Below, piece by piece: positions 56,201-64,000 of a DNA stretch of 64,000 nucleotides (position 1 is its first letter; each line of letters starts with the position of its first letter). This DNA comes from an uncultured Muribaculaceae bacterium. Its GTDB lineage: Bacteria > Bacteroidota > Bacteroidia > Bacteroidales > Muribaculaceae. The notes under the pieces are model-generated. The model was not told where the DNA came from. It ran no database searches and worked only from the letters and a program-made list of their open reading frames with translations. Where the stretch lies: NCBI GenBank assembly GCA_934636465.1, contig CAKUAR010000011.1, forward strand, positions 1 through 64,000. Reading direction: 5' to 3'. A program made the position numbers and the translations under genes.

Positions 56201-57149
56201 CTGCTGCTATCACAATCACCGCACCATAGCTTTTTGCAATCTGGTCATATATGTACGGCAGTGCCGAAGTTCCGTCGTGCGGACCGCTCAAGCTACCCAA
56301 ACTTATGCTTATCACACAAGGCTTGCCTGCGCGTTTCGCATATTCGGCTATGTAGAGTGCGCTGGCGGCTATGTTCACACTCGACAGGTTGTCGCCGCAT
56401 GCGCCAAGCACAATCTCGCTGCCCGGAGCCATACCGCCATACTTGTTCACAAGTGTGCCGGCTGCCGTGCCGGTGGTGTGCGTGCCGTGGTCAGCCGATT
56501 TTGTGTCGGTGCCAAGGTTTAGTATGTCTTTATCGGTCACATAGCTGCGGCCAGGCAGAGTGTCGCCGTCAACCACCGGATACACGCCACCAGAGCTTGC
56601 CTCCGGCATATACACCGACTTTATGCGCAGGTTGCCCGACGCGTCCTTAAATGCCGGGTGCGTGAAGTCAATGCCTGTGTCTATCACACCAATCACCACG
56701 CCTGTTCCGTCGTAGTTGCTTGGCAGACCGTTTGACGCTCCATTCCACACTTTATCCACATGGGTCACCGACCGTGCAGAGTCAGTGAAAGCCGTGAGTT
56801 TCTTGGCCACATCTACTTGTGCCACACCTTGCGCCTCAGCAATGTCGGCAAGCCTGTCGGCTGGCACCGAAGCAAGCAGCAAGCTGCCCACCTGGCCGTG
56901 AATGTGCGCGCCCATGTTGCGCAAGGCGGTCTTTGTCTTGCCGTCAGCACTCACAAAGCACTGCACAAGTGCGCCTTTGGCTGCCGATTTTCTCGCTGCG
57001 GCTCTAGATGCGTCGGCTGGCGTCTTGATTTCTCCAGCCAGTCCGGCTCCGTGCATATAGAGACGCGTGCCCACCGTCAGTTTGCCGGCGGCATTGGCTC
57101 CCGTCACCACAACAAGCAGCATTGCGAGCGTCAATAATAGTTTTCTCAT
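53220..57149 (-). CDS. Secreted subtilisin-like serine protease (S8) with C-terminal sorting-like domain
   Basis: A 1309-residue protein with a signal peptide (1-20), a propeptide-like region, and an S8 catalytic domain (about 130-660). The triad is Asp157 in GVIDTGIDFTHPAF, His221 in ADHGTHTTGTAAG, and Ser598 in MSGTSMATPVTSG; the oxyanion Asn318 is in AAGNSA. A long insert lies between the His and Ser motifs (about 350-540). An immunoglobulin/fibronectin-like module follows (about 690-1000). The last 60 residues (LSGVATINGGKTVVGVTYYNVAGVAASKPFDGVNIVETRF) resemble the C-terminal domain of the giant GLUG proteins. The protease is probably exported and surface-bound. Confidence 0.88.
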   Translation of the reverse strand: MRKLLLTLAMLLVVVTGANAAGKLTVGTRLYMHGAGLAGEIKTPADASRAAARKSAAKGALVQCFVSADGKTKTALRNMGAHIHGQVGSLLLASVPADRLADIAEAQGVAQVDVAKKLTAFTDSARSVTHVDKVWNGASNGLPSNYDGTGVVIGVIDTGIDFTHPAFKDASGNLRIKSVYMPEASSGGVYPVVDGDTLPGRSYVTDKDILNLGTDTKSADHGTHTTGTAAGTLVNKYGGMAPGSEIVLGACGDNLSSVNIAASALYIAEYAKRAGKPCVISISLGSLSGPHDGTSALPYIYDQIAKSYGAVIVIAAGNSADEKVYLGKTVTVNSTVDHPSLGTVIMPKSGYENTALAKSYHCVSLLDVWNNNSRAVSAQAVILDSKGNPVWKSSMLTGSYTEISGRSFSDYFGSGSRIVSAGMVEDNGRYHLQIQSLIANSYSTTNTYSYAVLFYGKDGDVIDVYESYGSEYTDLGSMASEVYDLTEGVGKNSESDDVTGHRTISVGAMGSRLKFPYGTDNPRMVGLSNYGFKEGDIAYFSSYGTDYNGQQHPFVAAPGHTVVASVNHYSSRYTYKNSSQKVAQDGKDYYWAYMSGTSMATPVTSGIIGLWLQANNTLKVDDIKRIIKETAIHDQYTDGENKERFGVGKIDAFAGLAYITKNMSSISTNLLRVDFGHAAAKTEVEKTITVRGTKLSADVNVALVDSDKVFGVEPTVLKLADLAKGVDVKVKFVPRKAGNYTGKLVLSSEGVNDLVVELNAVGESAGIVMLPTDTAQVTTNSFVAKWNDGNENDGSVSYTLLVNKQGNPLKLVDADFSGFTSTKPTDISAVLADSVPELTGWQGKGVMTVTGSLLLNGKLTSDKLSGFGESGKVTVKLYGKSYNAKAFGNATMTITTSLGSEKVALGRTDNEYSVVLDAANNDVLSFSQDKGTAQLAWLKVYVGEADATQADDSPAAYRKVTGIKADNYTVNGLADGTTYSYMVRAVSADGSVSGWSNMGSVATKVAASKTMTLAEIATAGEIGKNYKVADSDLVAVYANDSIIIAKDNNGYAKKDTLRAGQTDFVKAMKLQNGDYDQSNWVAIKLPQGTKVDGNWIEDLKAGKSFKIDSVGGALADALNLTIEATSAPKRGDDTTFVPNTMIPANFIGTQKSAVSGKEYFFVTPKPWEVVTLTWAKWDSSNHRFMQPEQSDTTNYYGLKGGAYASLDHVGGEGKFVQDHTYQFRALVVRADFDVTNSADMSYDYCILPLETTGDVKDLSGVATINGGKTVVGVTYYNVAGVAASKPFDGVNIVETRFSDGSRTVVKKLN

Positions 57150-57190
57150 TTTGTTCGTTTTAAAACGTGAATAATATCGTTAATTCTTCA

Positions 57191-57198
57191 CAAAGTTA
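57191..57198 (-). promoter_or_regulatory. -7 box of the S8 protease
   Basis: The minus strand reads TAACTTTG (TAnnTTTG), 41 nt before the ATG at 57149. The rest of 57150-57427 has no gene. Confidence 0.5.
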
Positions 57199-57427
57199 TA
57201 ACATTTTCAAGCTCCAGCCACCATTATTTGCTCACAATCAGTGACCCCAAATGCCACAAACACAACCCCAATGCACAGCAAAGGCGGCGTTGGACTCACT
57301 CCAACTACCGCCTTTTTCACAACTTAACAAACACAAATATCTTGCAAATCAAGTGCAAAAGCATCTGGTTTTCTCCTTTTCCCCACCGCAAATGCCTTGC
57401 ACTGATGCTGTTTATCTCATTTTGTCT

Positions 57428-57792
57428 TTAGTCATTATCCTTGTTCCCGCCGCGTGGTCCGCCACGTTTTTTGCCAGATGCCGGTTTCGGCTGCAAAATC
57501 TTCTCATATTTTGCTTTTTGCTCCTCAGTCAGCACACTTTTCACTTGCTCTTCCACTTCCTTAAACTTCTTCTCGCCCTCTTCCCTTGTAAAAGGCTGTT
57601 GTAGAAGCCCTTGATTTGCGTCTTTTGGGCATCGGTCAAGCTCACGGCCTTGTCGATGCGCTCAAGTTGACGTTGAGCCATCTCTTCGGCCGACTCATTG
57701 CCGCCCACACCCTTTGGGGCTTGCCCCCACACTGTCGATGCGCACATTGCGGCGCCTGCCACTATCAGCACGCTTAAAAATCTGCATTTCAT
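57428..57792 (-). pseudogene. Periplasmic LTXXQ-like protein with frameshift
   Basis: From 57792 a secreted protein starts with a signal peptide and continues EEMAQRQLERIDKAVSLTDAQKTQIKGFYN, then runs out of frame near 57595. In the next frame it resumes with PFTREEGEKKFKEVEEQ, VKSVLTEEQKAKYEKI and a basic tail ending at 57428. The two halves fit one helical LTXXQ/Spy-like periplasmic protein, which often senses or protects against envelope stress. The break can be a true mutation or a sequencing error. The site (CCTTTTACAAGG) is not a canonical slippery heptamer. Confidence 0.65.
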
Positions 57793-57971
57793 AACTTCTA
57801 ATTGTTAAAGTGTCGTTATTTTTCACCAGCAAATATACACCTTTGCGCCACCCAAAAGCAAATCGACTCGACAAACAGCCGTTTTACAAAGACAAACATG
57901 CCCTAAACGGCCACCAATTCTGCCATTTTATGTGTAACTTCGTGGCTGCAAATATAAAATGCAACCGCCTA

Positions 57972-58478
57972 ATGAGCAAATTCAAATTCTTTTTCATGCT
58001 CGCCATGGCCATTGTGGCAGCAGTGGCATTTAGCTGTGGCTCACCACAATCGCGCAAAATCTGCATTGCGCGCTTCACCGTGTCGGGCGACAATGCGCAA
58101 GCCGTGCAAGTGGCTGCCGACACCCTCACCGCCACCAGGCAGCAAGCCGAGCCGTCGCCAGGCTTCATCACCGTGAGTCTGCCTGTGGAGTTGAGGCTGA
58201 CGGCATGCATCCCGGCAGGGTCGCAGTCGAGCCAGGCCATTGAGCTGCATCTTTTCACAGCCGACGGCAACCGCATAGCCACCCTCACCTACACCGACGA
58301 CGACCACTCGCTTGCCGATTTCCTCGGCAATCAGGCAGGAGCTGTGCGCACGGTCACATTCACCGGCATCATGCCTCAAGCCAACTTTCAGCGTCTGTCA
58401 CAAGCCACAGTGGCTCGCATCACAGGCTTCAGCTTCATCATGCCGCGCACACGCGCCCTCTTGCCAGCCGTGTCGTGA
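57972..58478 (+). CDS. Small lipoprotein of unknown function
   Basis: A 168-residue product starting MSKFKFFFMLAMAIVAAVAFSC, with lipobox Cys22. The mature part is beta-rich with LTACIPAGSQSSQAIELHLF and AVRTVTFTGIMP, resembling a carbohydrate-binding or immunoglobulin-like fold, but no family was recognised. The ATG at 57972 was chosen over one at 57810, which would add a non-secretory 54-residue extension. It is convergent with the FKBP gene. Confidence 0.65.
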   Translation: MSKFKFFFMLAMAIVAAVAFSCGSPQSRKICIARFTVSGDNAQAVQVAADTLTATRQQAEPSPGFITVSLPVELRLTACIPAGSQSSQAIELHLFTADGNRIATLTYTDDDHSLADFLGNQAGAVRTVTFTGIMPQANFQRLSQATVARITGFSFIMPRTRALLPAVS

Positions 58479-58564
58479 CACTAAGCGGCAAGAAAAAAGC
58501 AGCGAGAGGCATCAGCCCACCGTGTGTGGCTCATGCCTCTCGTCTTTGCTTATGACTAAACCCG

Positions 58565-59125
58565 TCAGGGCTTGATATACAAACCAGGAATTCCAACAAG
58601 CTTCACGTCAAACTGCAACGTGGTATATGGCTTCAAGTCGCCATAGCCGTTGTCTCCATAGCCCAGCTGATATGGAATGAGAATTCGGCAACTGTCGCCT
58701 ATGTGCATGCGAGTCAAGCCTATGCCCCAGCCCAGCACCGTGTAGTTTAGCTGAATGCGTAGCACGCTGTCGGCTGGCGATGTGCGGTAATACGACGAGT
58801 CAAACACCGAGTTGTCATACAGTCGGCCTATATATTTCACATCAATCGTCGATGTGTAAAACGGCTTCAAATTCTGCTTGGTCAGGTTGGTGTCGTTAAA
58901 CCAATGCATATACACTATCGCATTTTTGTCAAACGAAGCCACCACTGGAGTGTAAAACGCCGTTCCGTCGGCATTTTTCAAGTCTTTTTGTGTGCTAAAC
59001 CAGCTGACGTTGGCTGTGCGCCACTCCTTGTAGTTTTTCGATGTGTCGTCATCGTCGTCGCCCAGACACGAAGTCAGTGCGCAGGCAAACACGGCAAGAA
59101 TAAGTAACAGTGGGAATTTTCTCAT
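58565..59125 (-). CDS. FKBP-type peptidyl-prolyl isomerase lipoprotein
   Basis: Catalyses cis-trans isomerisation at proline. The 186-residue protein has a lipobox (ACALTSC) followed by an acidic stretch, then an FKBP domain (about 85-186) with VLRIQLNYTVLGWGIGLTRMHIG, CRILIPYQLGYGDNGYG and TTLQFDVKLVGI. It is anchored in the envelope, probably as a chaperone. It follows glyS by 24 bp and is likely cotranscribed. Confidence 0.88.
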   Translation of the reverse strand: MRKFPLLLILAVFACALTSCLGDDDDDTSKNYKEWRTANVSWFSTQKDLKNADGTAFYTPVVASFDKNAIVYMHWFNDTNLTKQNLKPFYTSTIDVKYIGRLYDNSVFDSSYYRTSPADSVLRIQLNYTVLGWGIGLTRMHIGDSCRILIPYQLGYGDNGYGDLKPYTTLQFDVKLVGIPGLYIKP

Positions 59126-59149
59126 TTCTGCTTGCAGTTTTTTTGAGTG

Positions 59150-60691
59150 TTACACGAGTTTTTTGAGCAGGTTGTTCAGGCTGCACTCGTTGTCTATGAT
59201 TTCAGGCACGCGGTCTATGCTCACACGCTGCTGCTCCATAGTGTCGCGGTCGCGCAGAGTCACAGTGTTGTCGGTGAGTGTCTGGCCGTCAACGGTCACG
59301 CAATATGGTGTGCCTATTGCGTCTTGGCGGCGATAGCGTTTGCCGATAGAGTCCTTCGGGTCGAAGCGCGTTGAGAAATCAAATTTCAATATGTCCATAA
59401 TCTCATGAGCCTTCTCCTCCATGCCGTCTTTGCGCACCAGAGGCATCACAGCGCATTTCACAGGAGCAAGTTGCTTGGGCAGGTGGAGCACCGTGCGTGA
59501 GTCGCCGTTCTCAAGTTTCTGCTGCTCATAAGAGTGGCAGAACACAGAGAGGAACATGCGGTCCACACCGATTGACGTTTCTATGTCGTATGGCGTGTAC
59601 GACTTGCCAAGCTCTGGGTCGAAATATTGCACCTTCTTGCCCGAGAATTTCTCGTGCTGGCTCAAGTCAAAGTTGGTACGGCTGTGTATTCCTTCCACTT
59701 CCTTAAAGCCGAAAGGCATCTTAAACTCTATGTCAGTTGCGGCGTTGGCATAGTGGGCAAGTTTCTCGTGGTCGTGGAAACGATAGTTCTCGTTGCCCAT
59801 GCCCAGAGCCTCGTGCCACTTGAGACGCGTCTTTTTCCAATATTCAAACCATTCCATTTCCTCGCCCGGGCGCACGAAGAATTGCATCTCCATTTGCTCA
59901 AACTCGCGCATGCGGAATATGAATTGGCGTGCCACAATCTCGTTGCGGAAAGCCTTGCCTATTTGGGCTATACCAAACGGCAGACGCATGTGGCCGGTTT
60001 TTTGCACATTAAGGAAGTTCACAAAAATGCCCTGTGCTGTTTCCGGACGCAAATACACCGTCATGGTGTTGTCGGCACTGCTTCCCATTTCGGTCTTGAA
60101 CATGAGGTTGAACTGACGCACATCGGTCCAGTTTTTCGTGCCCGAAATCGGGTCAACTATTCCGTAGTCCAGAATTATCTGTTTGAGTTCCTTGAGGTCA
60201 TTGGCGTTCATGGCCTTCTCATAGCGTGAGTGGAGCTCGTCGCGTTTCTGCTGGTGTTCAAGCACGCGTGGGTTGGTCTTGCGATACATGTCCTCGTCAA
60301 ACTTCTCGCCAAAACGCTTTGCGGCCTTGGCCACCTCTTTATTGATTTTCTCGTCAAACTTGGCGATTTCGTCCTCTATCAAGTTGTCGGCACGGTATCT
60401 CTTCTTTGAGTCACGGTTGTCAATCAGCGGGTCGTTGAAAGCGTCAACGTGACCAGAAGCTTTCCAGATAGTCGGGTGCATGAAAATGGCCGAGTCAAGA
60501 CCCACTATGTTCTCGTGCAGAAGGGTCATTGCCTCCCACCAGTAGCGCTTGATGTTGTTTTTGAGTTCAACACCGTTTTGTCCGTAGTCATAAACTGCAG
60601 CCAGTCCGTCGTAGATTTCGCTCGACGGAAAAACAAATCCGTATTCCTTGGCGTGTGAAACGATTTGCTTGAAGTTGTCTTCTTGTGCCAT
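59150..60691 (-). CDS. glyS: Glycyl-tRNA synthetase (single-chain class II)
   Basis: Attaches glycine to its tRNA. The 513-residue enzyme has class II motifs: MTVYLRPETAQGIFVNF with FRNEIVARQFIFRMREFEQMEM (motif 2) and SIGVDRMFLSVF (motif 3, with ATP-binding Arg), plus a C-terminal anticodon domain (about 400-513). This is the eukaryote-type alpha2 form common in Bacteroidetes. The start MAQEDNFKQIVSHAKEYGF at 60691 was chosen; the upstream ATG at 60727 adds 12 residues without homology. Confidence 0.96.
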   Translation of the reverse strand: MAQEDNFKQIVSHAKEYGFVFPSSEIYDGLAAVYDYGQNGVELKNNIKRYWWEAMTLLHENIVGLDSAIFMHPTIWKASGHVDAFNDPLIDNRDSKKRYRADNLIEDEIAKFDEKINKEVAKAAKRFGEKFDEDMYRKTNPRVLEHQQKRDELHSRYEKAMNANDLKELKQIILDYGIVDPISGTKNWTDVRQFNLMFKTEMGSSADNTMTVYLRPETAQGIFVNFLNVQKTGHMRLPFGIAQIGKAFRNEIVARQFIFRMREFEQMEMQFFVRPGEEMEWFEYWKKTRLKWHEALGMGNENYRFHDHEKLAHYANAATDIEFKMPFGFKEVEGIHSRTNFDLSQHEKFSGKKVQYFDPELGKSYTPYDIETSIGVDRMFLSVFCHSYEQQKLENGDSRTVLHLPKQLAPVKCAVMPLVRKDGMEEKAHEIMDILKFDFSTRFDPKDSIGKRYRRQDAIGTPYCVTVDGQTLTDNTVTLRDRDTMEQQRVSIDRVPEIIDNECSLNNLLKKLV

Positions 60692-60857
60692 TTTTTGAAA
60701 ATTTAATGTGCTATGGGAGCTTTGCATGCGGTGTTGCCAGGCAAGTGTGGTTAACAGGACGCACCACTTTTCGTTTCTTTTTCGCCTTGCACGGTGCTTA
60801 GCGCAATGCCGCGCACACTCGGCTCTCCGTGATTAAAACTTTTATTGATTAATGTCG

Positions 60858-60865
60858 CAAATTTA
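60858..60865 (-). promoter_or_regulatory. -7 box of the glyS operon
   Basis: The minus strand reads TAAATTTG, an exact consensus, about 167 nt before the chosen glyS start. Confidence 0.5.
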
Positions 60866-60994
60866 CTGTAAATTTCCGATATACCACCCGATTTCACAGT
60901 TTTTAGCGGAATTACTGCAAATCAGCGCAGTTAAAATGGTTTCTCAGTCCCGAAAAAAGCAAGCCGCCAAGTGGGAAGGGTGGATAAATTATCG

Positions 60995-61002
60995 TAAATT
61001 TG
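60995..61002 (+). promoter_or_regulatory. -7 box of parC
   Basis: TAAATTTG matches the consensus, 155 nt before the parC ATG. No -33 element at normal spacing. The rest of 60692-61157 has no gene. Confidence 0.5.
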
Positions 61003-61157
61003 CAACAACAAGTTAATTGCCTAAGAAGCTCCTGCTTAAAAGCTTCATGCGTCTGTCCGCGCCCAAAAGGCGCGGCTCGCGTGCTCGGTGAGGCGCGCGG
61101 CGAGTGTGGAGCGGCGTGGCAATGTGTTTTTTTGACCAGTAGAGACAAAGAGAAAAT

Positions 61158-63902
61158 ATGAAGAAAGACGAGAACATCAATCCGGAAGATTTGGAAAACC
61201 AGCACCTCGACGACGGTAGCGACGAACTGGAGCAAGCCGACGACTCGGCGCAAAACGCCCATTCCTCCTACCAAGTGCCCAAGGACAAGAAGCTACAGCT
61301 TTCGGGCATGTATGAGAGCTGGTTTATCGACTACGCCTCCTACGTGATTCTGGAACGCGCCATTCCTCACATAGAGGACGGACTGAAGCCTGTGCAACGG
61401 CGCATTTTGCACGTCATGAAGGAGAGCGACGACGGACGGCGCTCTAAAGTGGCTGGTATTGTGGGCGACACCATGCACTACCACCCTCACGGCGACGCGT
61501 CAATCTATTCCGCTCTCGTGCAACTCGGTCAAAAAGGACTGCTGATTGACACACAGGGTAACTGGGGCAACATTCTCACCGGCGACGATGCCGCAGCTCC
61601 GCGTTACATCGAGGCGCGCCTGTCAGAGTTTGCGCTCGACACGCTTTTCGACCCCAAGGTCACCGAGTGGACGCTGTCGTATGACGGCCGCAACAAGGAG
61701 CCTATCACCCTGCCTGTGAAGTTTCCGTTGCTGCTCGCCCAGGGTGCCGAGGGTATTGCCGTGGGTCTGTCGTGCAAAATTCTGCCTCACAACTTCAATG
61801 AAATTCTCGATGCCGCTGTCAGCTATCTGCGCGGCGAGGAGTTTCACCTCTACCCCGACTTCCTAACCGGCGGCTACGTAGATGTGAGCAACTACCGCGA
61901 CGGCGAGCGTGGCGGCAGCGTGAGGGTGCGAACCAAAATCGAGAAAATCGACAACCGCACACTGCTCATCAAAGACGTTCCCTATGGCAAGACCACCAAG
62001 ACCTTGATTGACTCCATAATCAAGGCCATGGAGAAAGGCAAGATAAAAATCAAGAAAGTTGACGACAATACATCTAAAGAGGCCGAAATCATAGTGCAGC
62101 TGCAGCCCGGCACCTCGAGCGACATCGCCATAGACGCCCTCTATGCTTTCACCGACTGCGAAACAAGCATTTCGCCCAACTGCTGCGTGATTAAGGACGA
62201 GAAGCCGCAGTTCCTCACCGTGAGCGATGTGCTCCGCTACAGCGTTGACTGCACCAAGCGCACCCTCAAAGCCGAGCTTGGGTGCAAGCGCAAGGAGTCG
62301 CAGGAGTCGCTTTTCATGGCGTCGCTCGAGCGCATATTCATCGAGGAACGCATCTATAAGGACAAAGAGTTTGAGCAGGCCAAAGACATGGACGTGGCAG
62401 TGGCTCACATCGACAAACGTCTGGAGCCGTTCAAGCCCCACTTCATTCGCGAAGTGACGCGCGACGACATTCTGCACCTTATGGAAATCAAGATGGGGCG
62501 TATCCTCAAGTTCAACAGCAGCAAGGCTGACAACTACATCGCCATGCTCAAAGACCGCATCGCCGACATCGACTATAAGCTCGAGCACCTCGTGGAGCAC
62601 ACCATCAACTGGTATGAGGGTCTGAAACGCAAATACGGACCGCAACACCCGCGCCGCACCATCATTCGCGACTTCGACACCATAGTGGCAGCCAAAGTGG
62701 CAGAGGCCAACGAGAAGCTCTACATCGACCGCGAGGGCGGCTTCATTGGCACCGGACTCAAGAAAAATGAGTTTGTGTGCAACTGTAGCGACATCGACGA
62801 CGTTATCATTTTCTACAAAGACGGCAAATACAAGGTCATCAAGGTGGCCGACAAGGTGTATGTGGGTAAAAATGTGCTCTATGTCAACGTGTTCAAGCGT
62901 AATGACAAGCGCACCATCTACAATGTGCTTTACCAAGACGGCAAGGGCGGCATAGTTTATATGAAACGCTTTGCCGTGACCGGCGTGACGCGCGACACCG
63001 AGTACGACGTCACTCAAGGCAAGCCGGGAAGCAAGATTTTGTGGTTCACCGCCAACCCCAACGGCGAGGCAGAGGTGCTGCGCATCACGCTCAAGCCCAA
63101 ATATCGCCTAAAGATCTTGCAGTTCGACGAAGACCTCTCGAAACTCGCCATCAAGGGCAAGCAGGCACGAGGCAATCTCGTGACCAAAAACGAGATACAC
63201 CGCATTTCGCTCAAGGAGAAAGGCGTTTCCACCCTCGGCGACCGCGAAGTGTGGTTCGACCCCGACATATTGCGCCTCAACTACGAGGGGCACGGCACAT
63301 CGCTTGGCAAGTTCTGCGGCAACGACCGTGTACTCGTGATAATGAAAAACGGCGACTACTACACCACGTCGAGCGAAGCCACCAACCACTATGAGGAGGG
63401 CATATTGCGCATCGAGAAATTCGATGCCGCCAAGGTGTGGACCGCCATCGTCAATGATGCAGACCAAGGCTATATCTACCTCAAGCGGTTCACGCTCGAA
63501 GACAGCGTCAAGAAGCAAAACGTGACTGGCACCAACCCCGACTCACAGCTCATCTTGCTCACCGACGAGGCATATCCGCGCTTCAACGTGCAGTTTGGCG
63601 GTGGTGACTCGTTCCGCGACCCTCTTGAAATCGACGCCGAGCAGTTCATCGCAGTTAAGAGCTTCAGAGCCAAGGGCAAGCGTCTGTCAAACTACCAGAT
63701 TGAGAAAGTAGAAGAGATAGAGCCGCGCATTGTTGAGCCAAGCGAGCCACAACTGGCAGCCGACACCGATTTGCAGCCCGACGCCGACACCGCCCAACCT
63801 ATCAACCAACAAGCGGTGAAAGACCAGCTTACAGGCCAGATGCGCATGTTTGACAACATCGACGACGACACTCCTGCCAATGACGACGAGCCAGAAAAAT
63901 AA
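61158..63902 (+). CDS. parC: DNA topoisomerase IV subunit A
   Basis: The DNA-cutting subunit of topoisomerase IV, which unlinks daughter chromosomes. The 914-residue protein has an acidic N-terminal extension (1-40), a winged-helix core with catalytic Tyr150 in AAAPRYIEARLS, GLKPVQRRILHVM (the quinolone-resistance region, with HPHGDASIYSALV), and a C-terminal beta-pinwheel (about 540-840). An acidic C-terminal tail follows. It could also be called GyrA, but the C-terminal domain has no clear GyrA box, and the extension is common in Bacteroidetes ParC. Confidence 0.9.
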   Translation: MKKDENINPEDLENQHLDDGSDELEQADDSAQNAHSSYQVPKDKKLQLSGMYESWFIDYASYVILERAIPHIEDGLKPVQRRILHVMKESDDGRRSKVAGIVGDTMHYHPHGDASIYSALVQLGQKGLLIDTQGNWGNILTGDDAAAPRYIEARLSEFALDTLFDPKVTEWTLSYDGRNKEPITLPVKFPLLLAQGAEGIAVGLSCKILPHNFNEILDAAVSYLRGEEFHLYPDFLTGGYVDVSNYRDGERGGSVRVRTKIEKIDNRTLLIKDVPYGKTTKTLIDSIIKAMEKGKIKIKKVDDNTSKEAEIIVQLQPGTSSDIAIDALYAFTDCETSISPNCCVIKDEKPQFLTVSDVLRYSVDCTKRTLKAELGCKRKESQESLFMASLERIFIEERIYKDKEFEQAKDMDVAVAHIDKRLEPFKPHFIREVTRDDILHLMEIKMGRILKFNSSKADNYIAMLKDRIADIDYKLEHLVEHTINWYEGLKRKYGPQHPRRTIIRDFDTIVAAKVAEANEKLYIDREGGFIGTGLKKNEFVCNCSDIDDVIIFYKDGKYKVIKVADKVYVGKNVLYVNVFKRNDKRTIYNVLYQDGKGGIVYMKRFAVTGVTRDTEYDVTQGKPGSKILWFTANPNGEAEVLRITLKPKYRLKILQFDEDLSKLAIKGKQARGNLVTKNEIHRISLKEKGVSTLGDREVWFDPDILRLNYEGHGTSLGKFCGNDRVLVIMKNGDYYTTSSEATNHYEEGILRIEKFDAAKVWTAIVNDADQGYIYLKRFTLEDSVKKQNVTGTNPDSQLILLTDEAYPRFNVQFGGGDSFRDPLEIDAEQFIAVKSFRAKGKRLSNYQIEKVEEIEPRIVEPSEPQLAADTDLQPDADTAQPINQQAVKDQLTGQMRMFDNIDDDTPANDDEPEK

Positions 63903-64000
63903 CCCGCAGCACCGCTCTCCACGTGCGTTTTGCCATGCGGCATTGGCATTGCTGGCAGCTATGTGGCTGACACTCGCCCCAAGCAAGGTCAGCGCACAAG
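63880..64000 (+). CDS. Secreted protein, 5' part only (runs off right edge)
   Basis: A frame starts at ATG 63880 inside the end of parC (23-bp overlap) and continues to the window edge for 40 codons. It reads MTTSQKNNPQHRSPRAF followed by a hydrophobic stretch (ALALLAAMWLTLA) and a signal-cleavage-like VSAQ. It is probably a secreted protein coupled to parC. Identity is unknown. Confidence 0.65.
   Translation, partial: MTTSQKNNPQHRSPRAFCHAALALLAAMWLTLAPSKVSAQ

Noticed and set aside
57585-57600. Programmed frameshift in the LTXXQ-like gene
   Set aside because: CCTTTTACAAGG is not a canonical slippery heptamer and no downstream stem-loop was seen, so a mutation or sequence error is more likely.

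Overview
The window comes from a Bacteroidales chromosome, most likely a gut lineage near Muribaculaceae or Prevotella. Genus and species cannot be fixed from the sequence alone. Support comes from Bacteroidetes-type promoters (-7 box TAnnTTTG, often with TTG or TTTG about 20 nt upstream), an OAR-like TonB-dependent receptor, Bacteroidales-restricted families (DUF4286, DUF4199, DUF6048/DUF6452-like), single-chain GlyRS, and large secreted proteins with a shared C-terminal sorting-type domain.

Layout. 1-98: start of an IS30-like transposase. 238-1590: CRISPR array of 17 identical 47-bp repeats plus one degenerate repeat. 1730-7651: cas2, cas1 and a 1546-residue cas9 on the minus strand. 7772-7881: tracrRNA, divergent from cas9. 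Together these form a complete type II-C locus. 8210-13485: a phage-derived pair (a virion-like protein and a lone terminase large subunit) around fluC/crcB and a candidate non-coding RNA. 13555-18100: housekeeping or envelope genes (EEP hydrolase, DUF6048/DUF6452-like pair, nitroreductase, glycosyltransferase, DUF4199). 18228-18625: structured inverted repeats in a gene-free stretch. 18720-27467: TonB receptor, ruvC, DUF4286, a secreted protein, an OPT transporter and a homocysteine methyltransferase.

27835-50067 is dominated by three giant (1976-2028 aa) paralogous secreted proteins with GLUG repeats. They share one architecture: two N-terminal beta modules, three GLUG blocks and a C-terminal sorting-like domain. 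Between them lie a ZnuA-like binding protein with altered metal-ligand motifs, a GNAT, an Lrp regulator, an inositol monophosphatase and a truncated hydrolase. 50363-53219 holds dinB and an AT-rich patch with a divergent cupin/HxlR pair and gene remnants. 53220-57149 is a subtilisin-like protease with the same C-terminal domain as the giant proteins. The right end carries a frameshifted periplasmic gene, two lipoproteins, glyS, parC and the start of a secreted protein.

The strongest unusual signals are: (i) CRISPR repeats that appear to carry a Bacteroidetes promoter, so each spacer could be transcribed on its own; (ii) a promoter-structure-terminator unit with no gene at 10724-11045; (iii) stem-loops with a conserved loop and different but self-complementary stems at 18274-18584; (iv) a terminase with its own promoter, ribosome site and terminator but no other packaging genes; and (v) the three-member GLUG giant-protein family.
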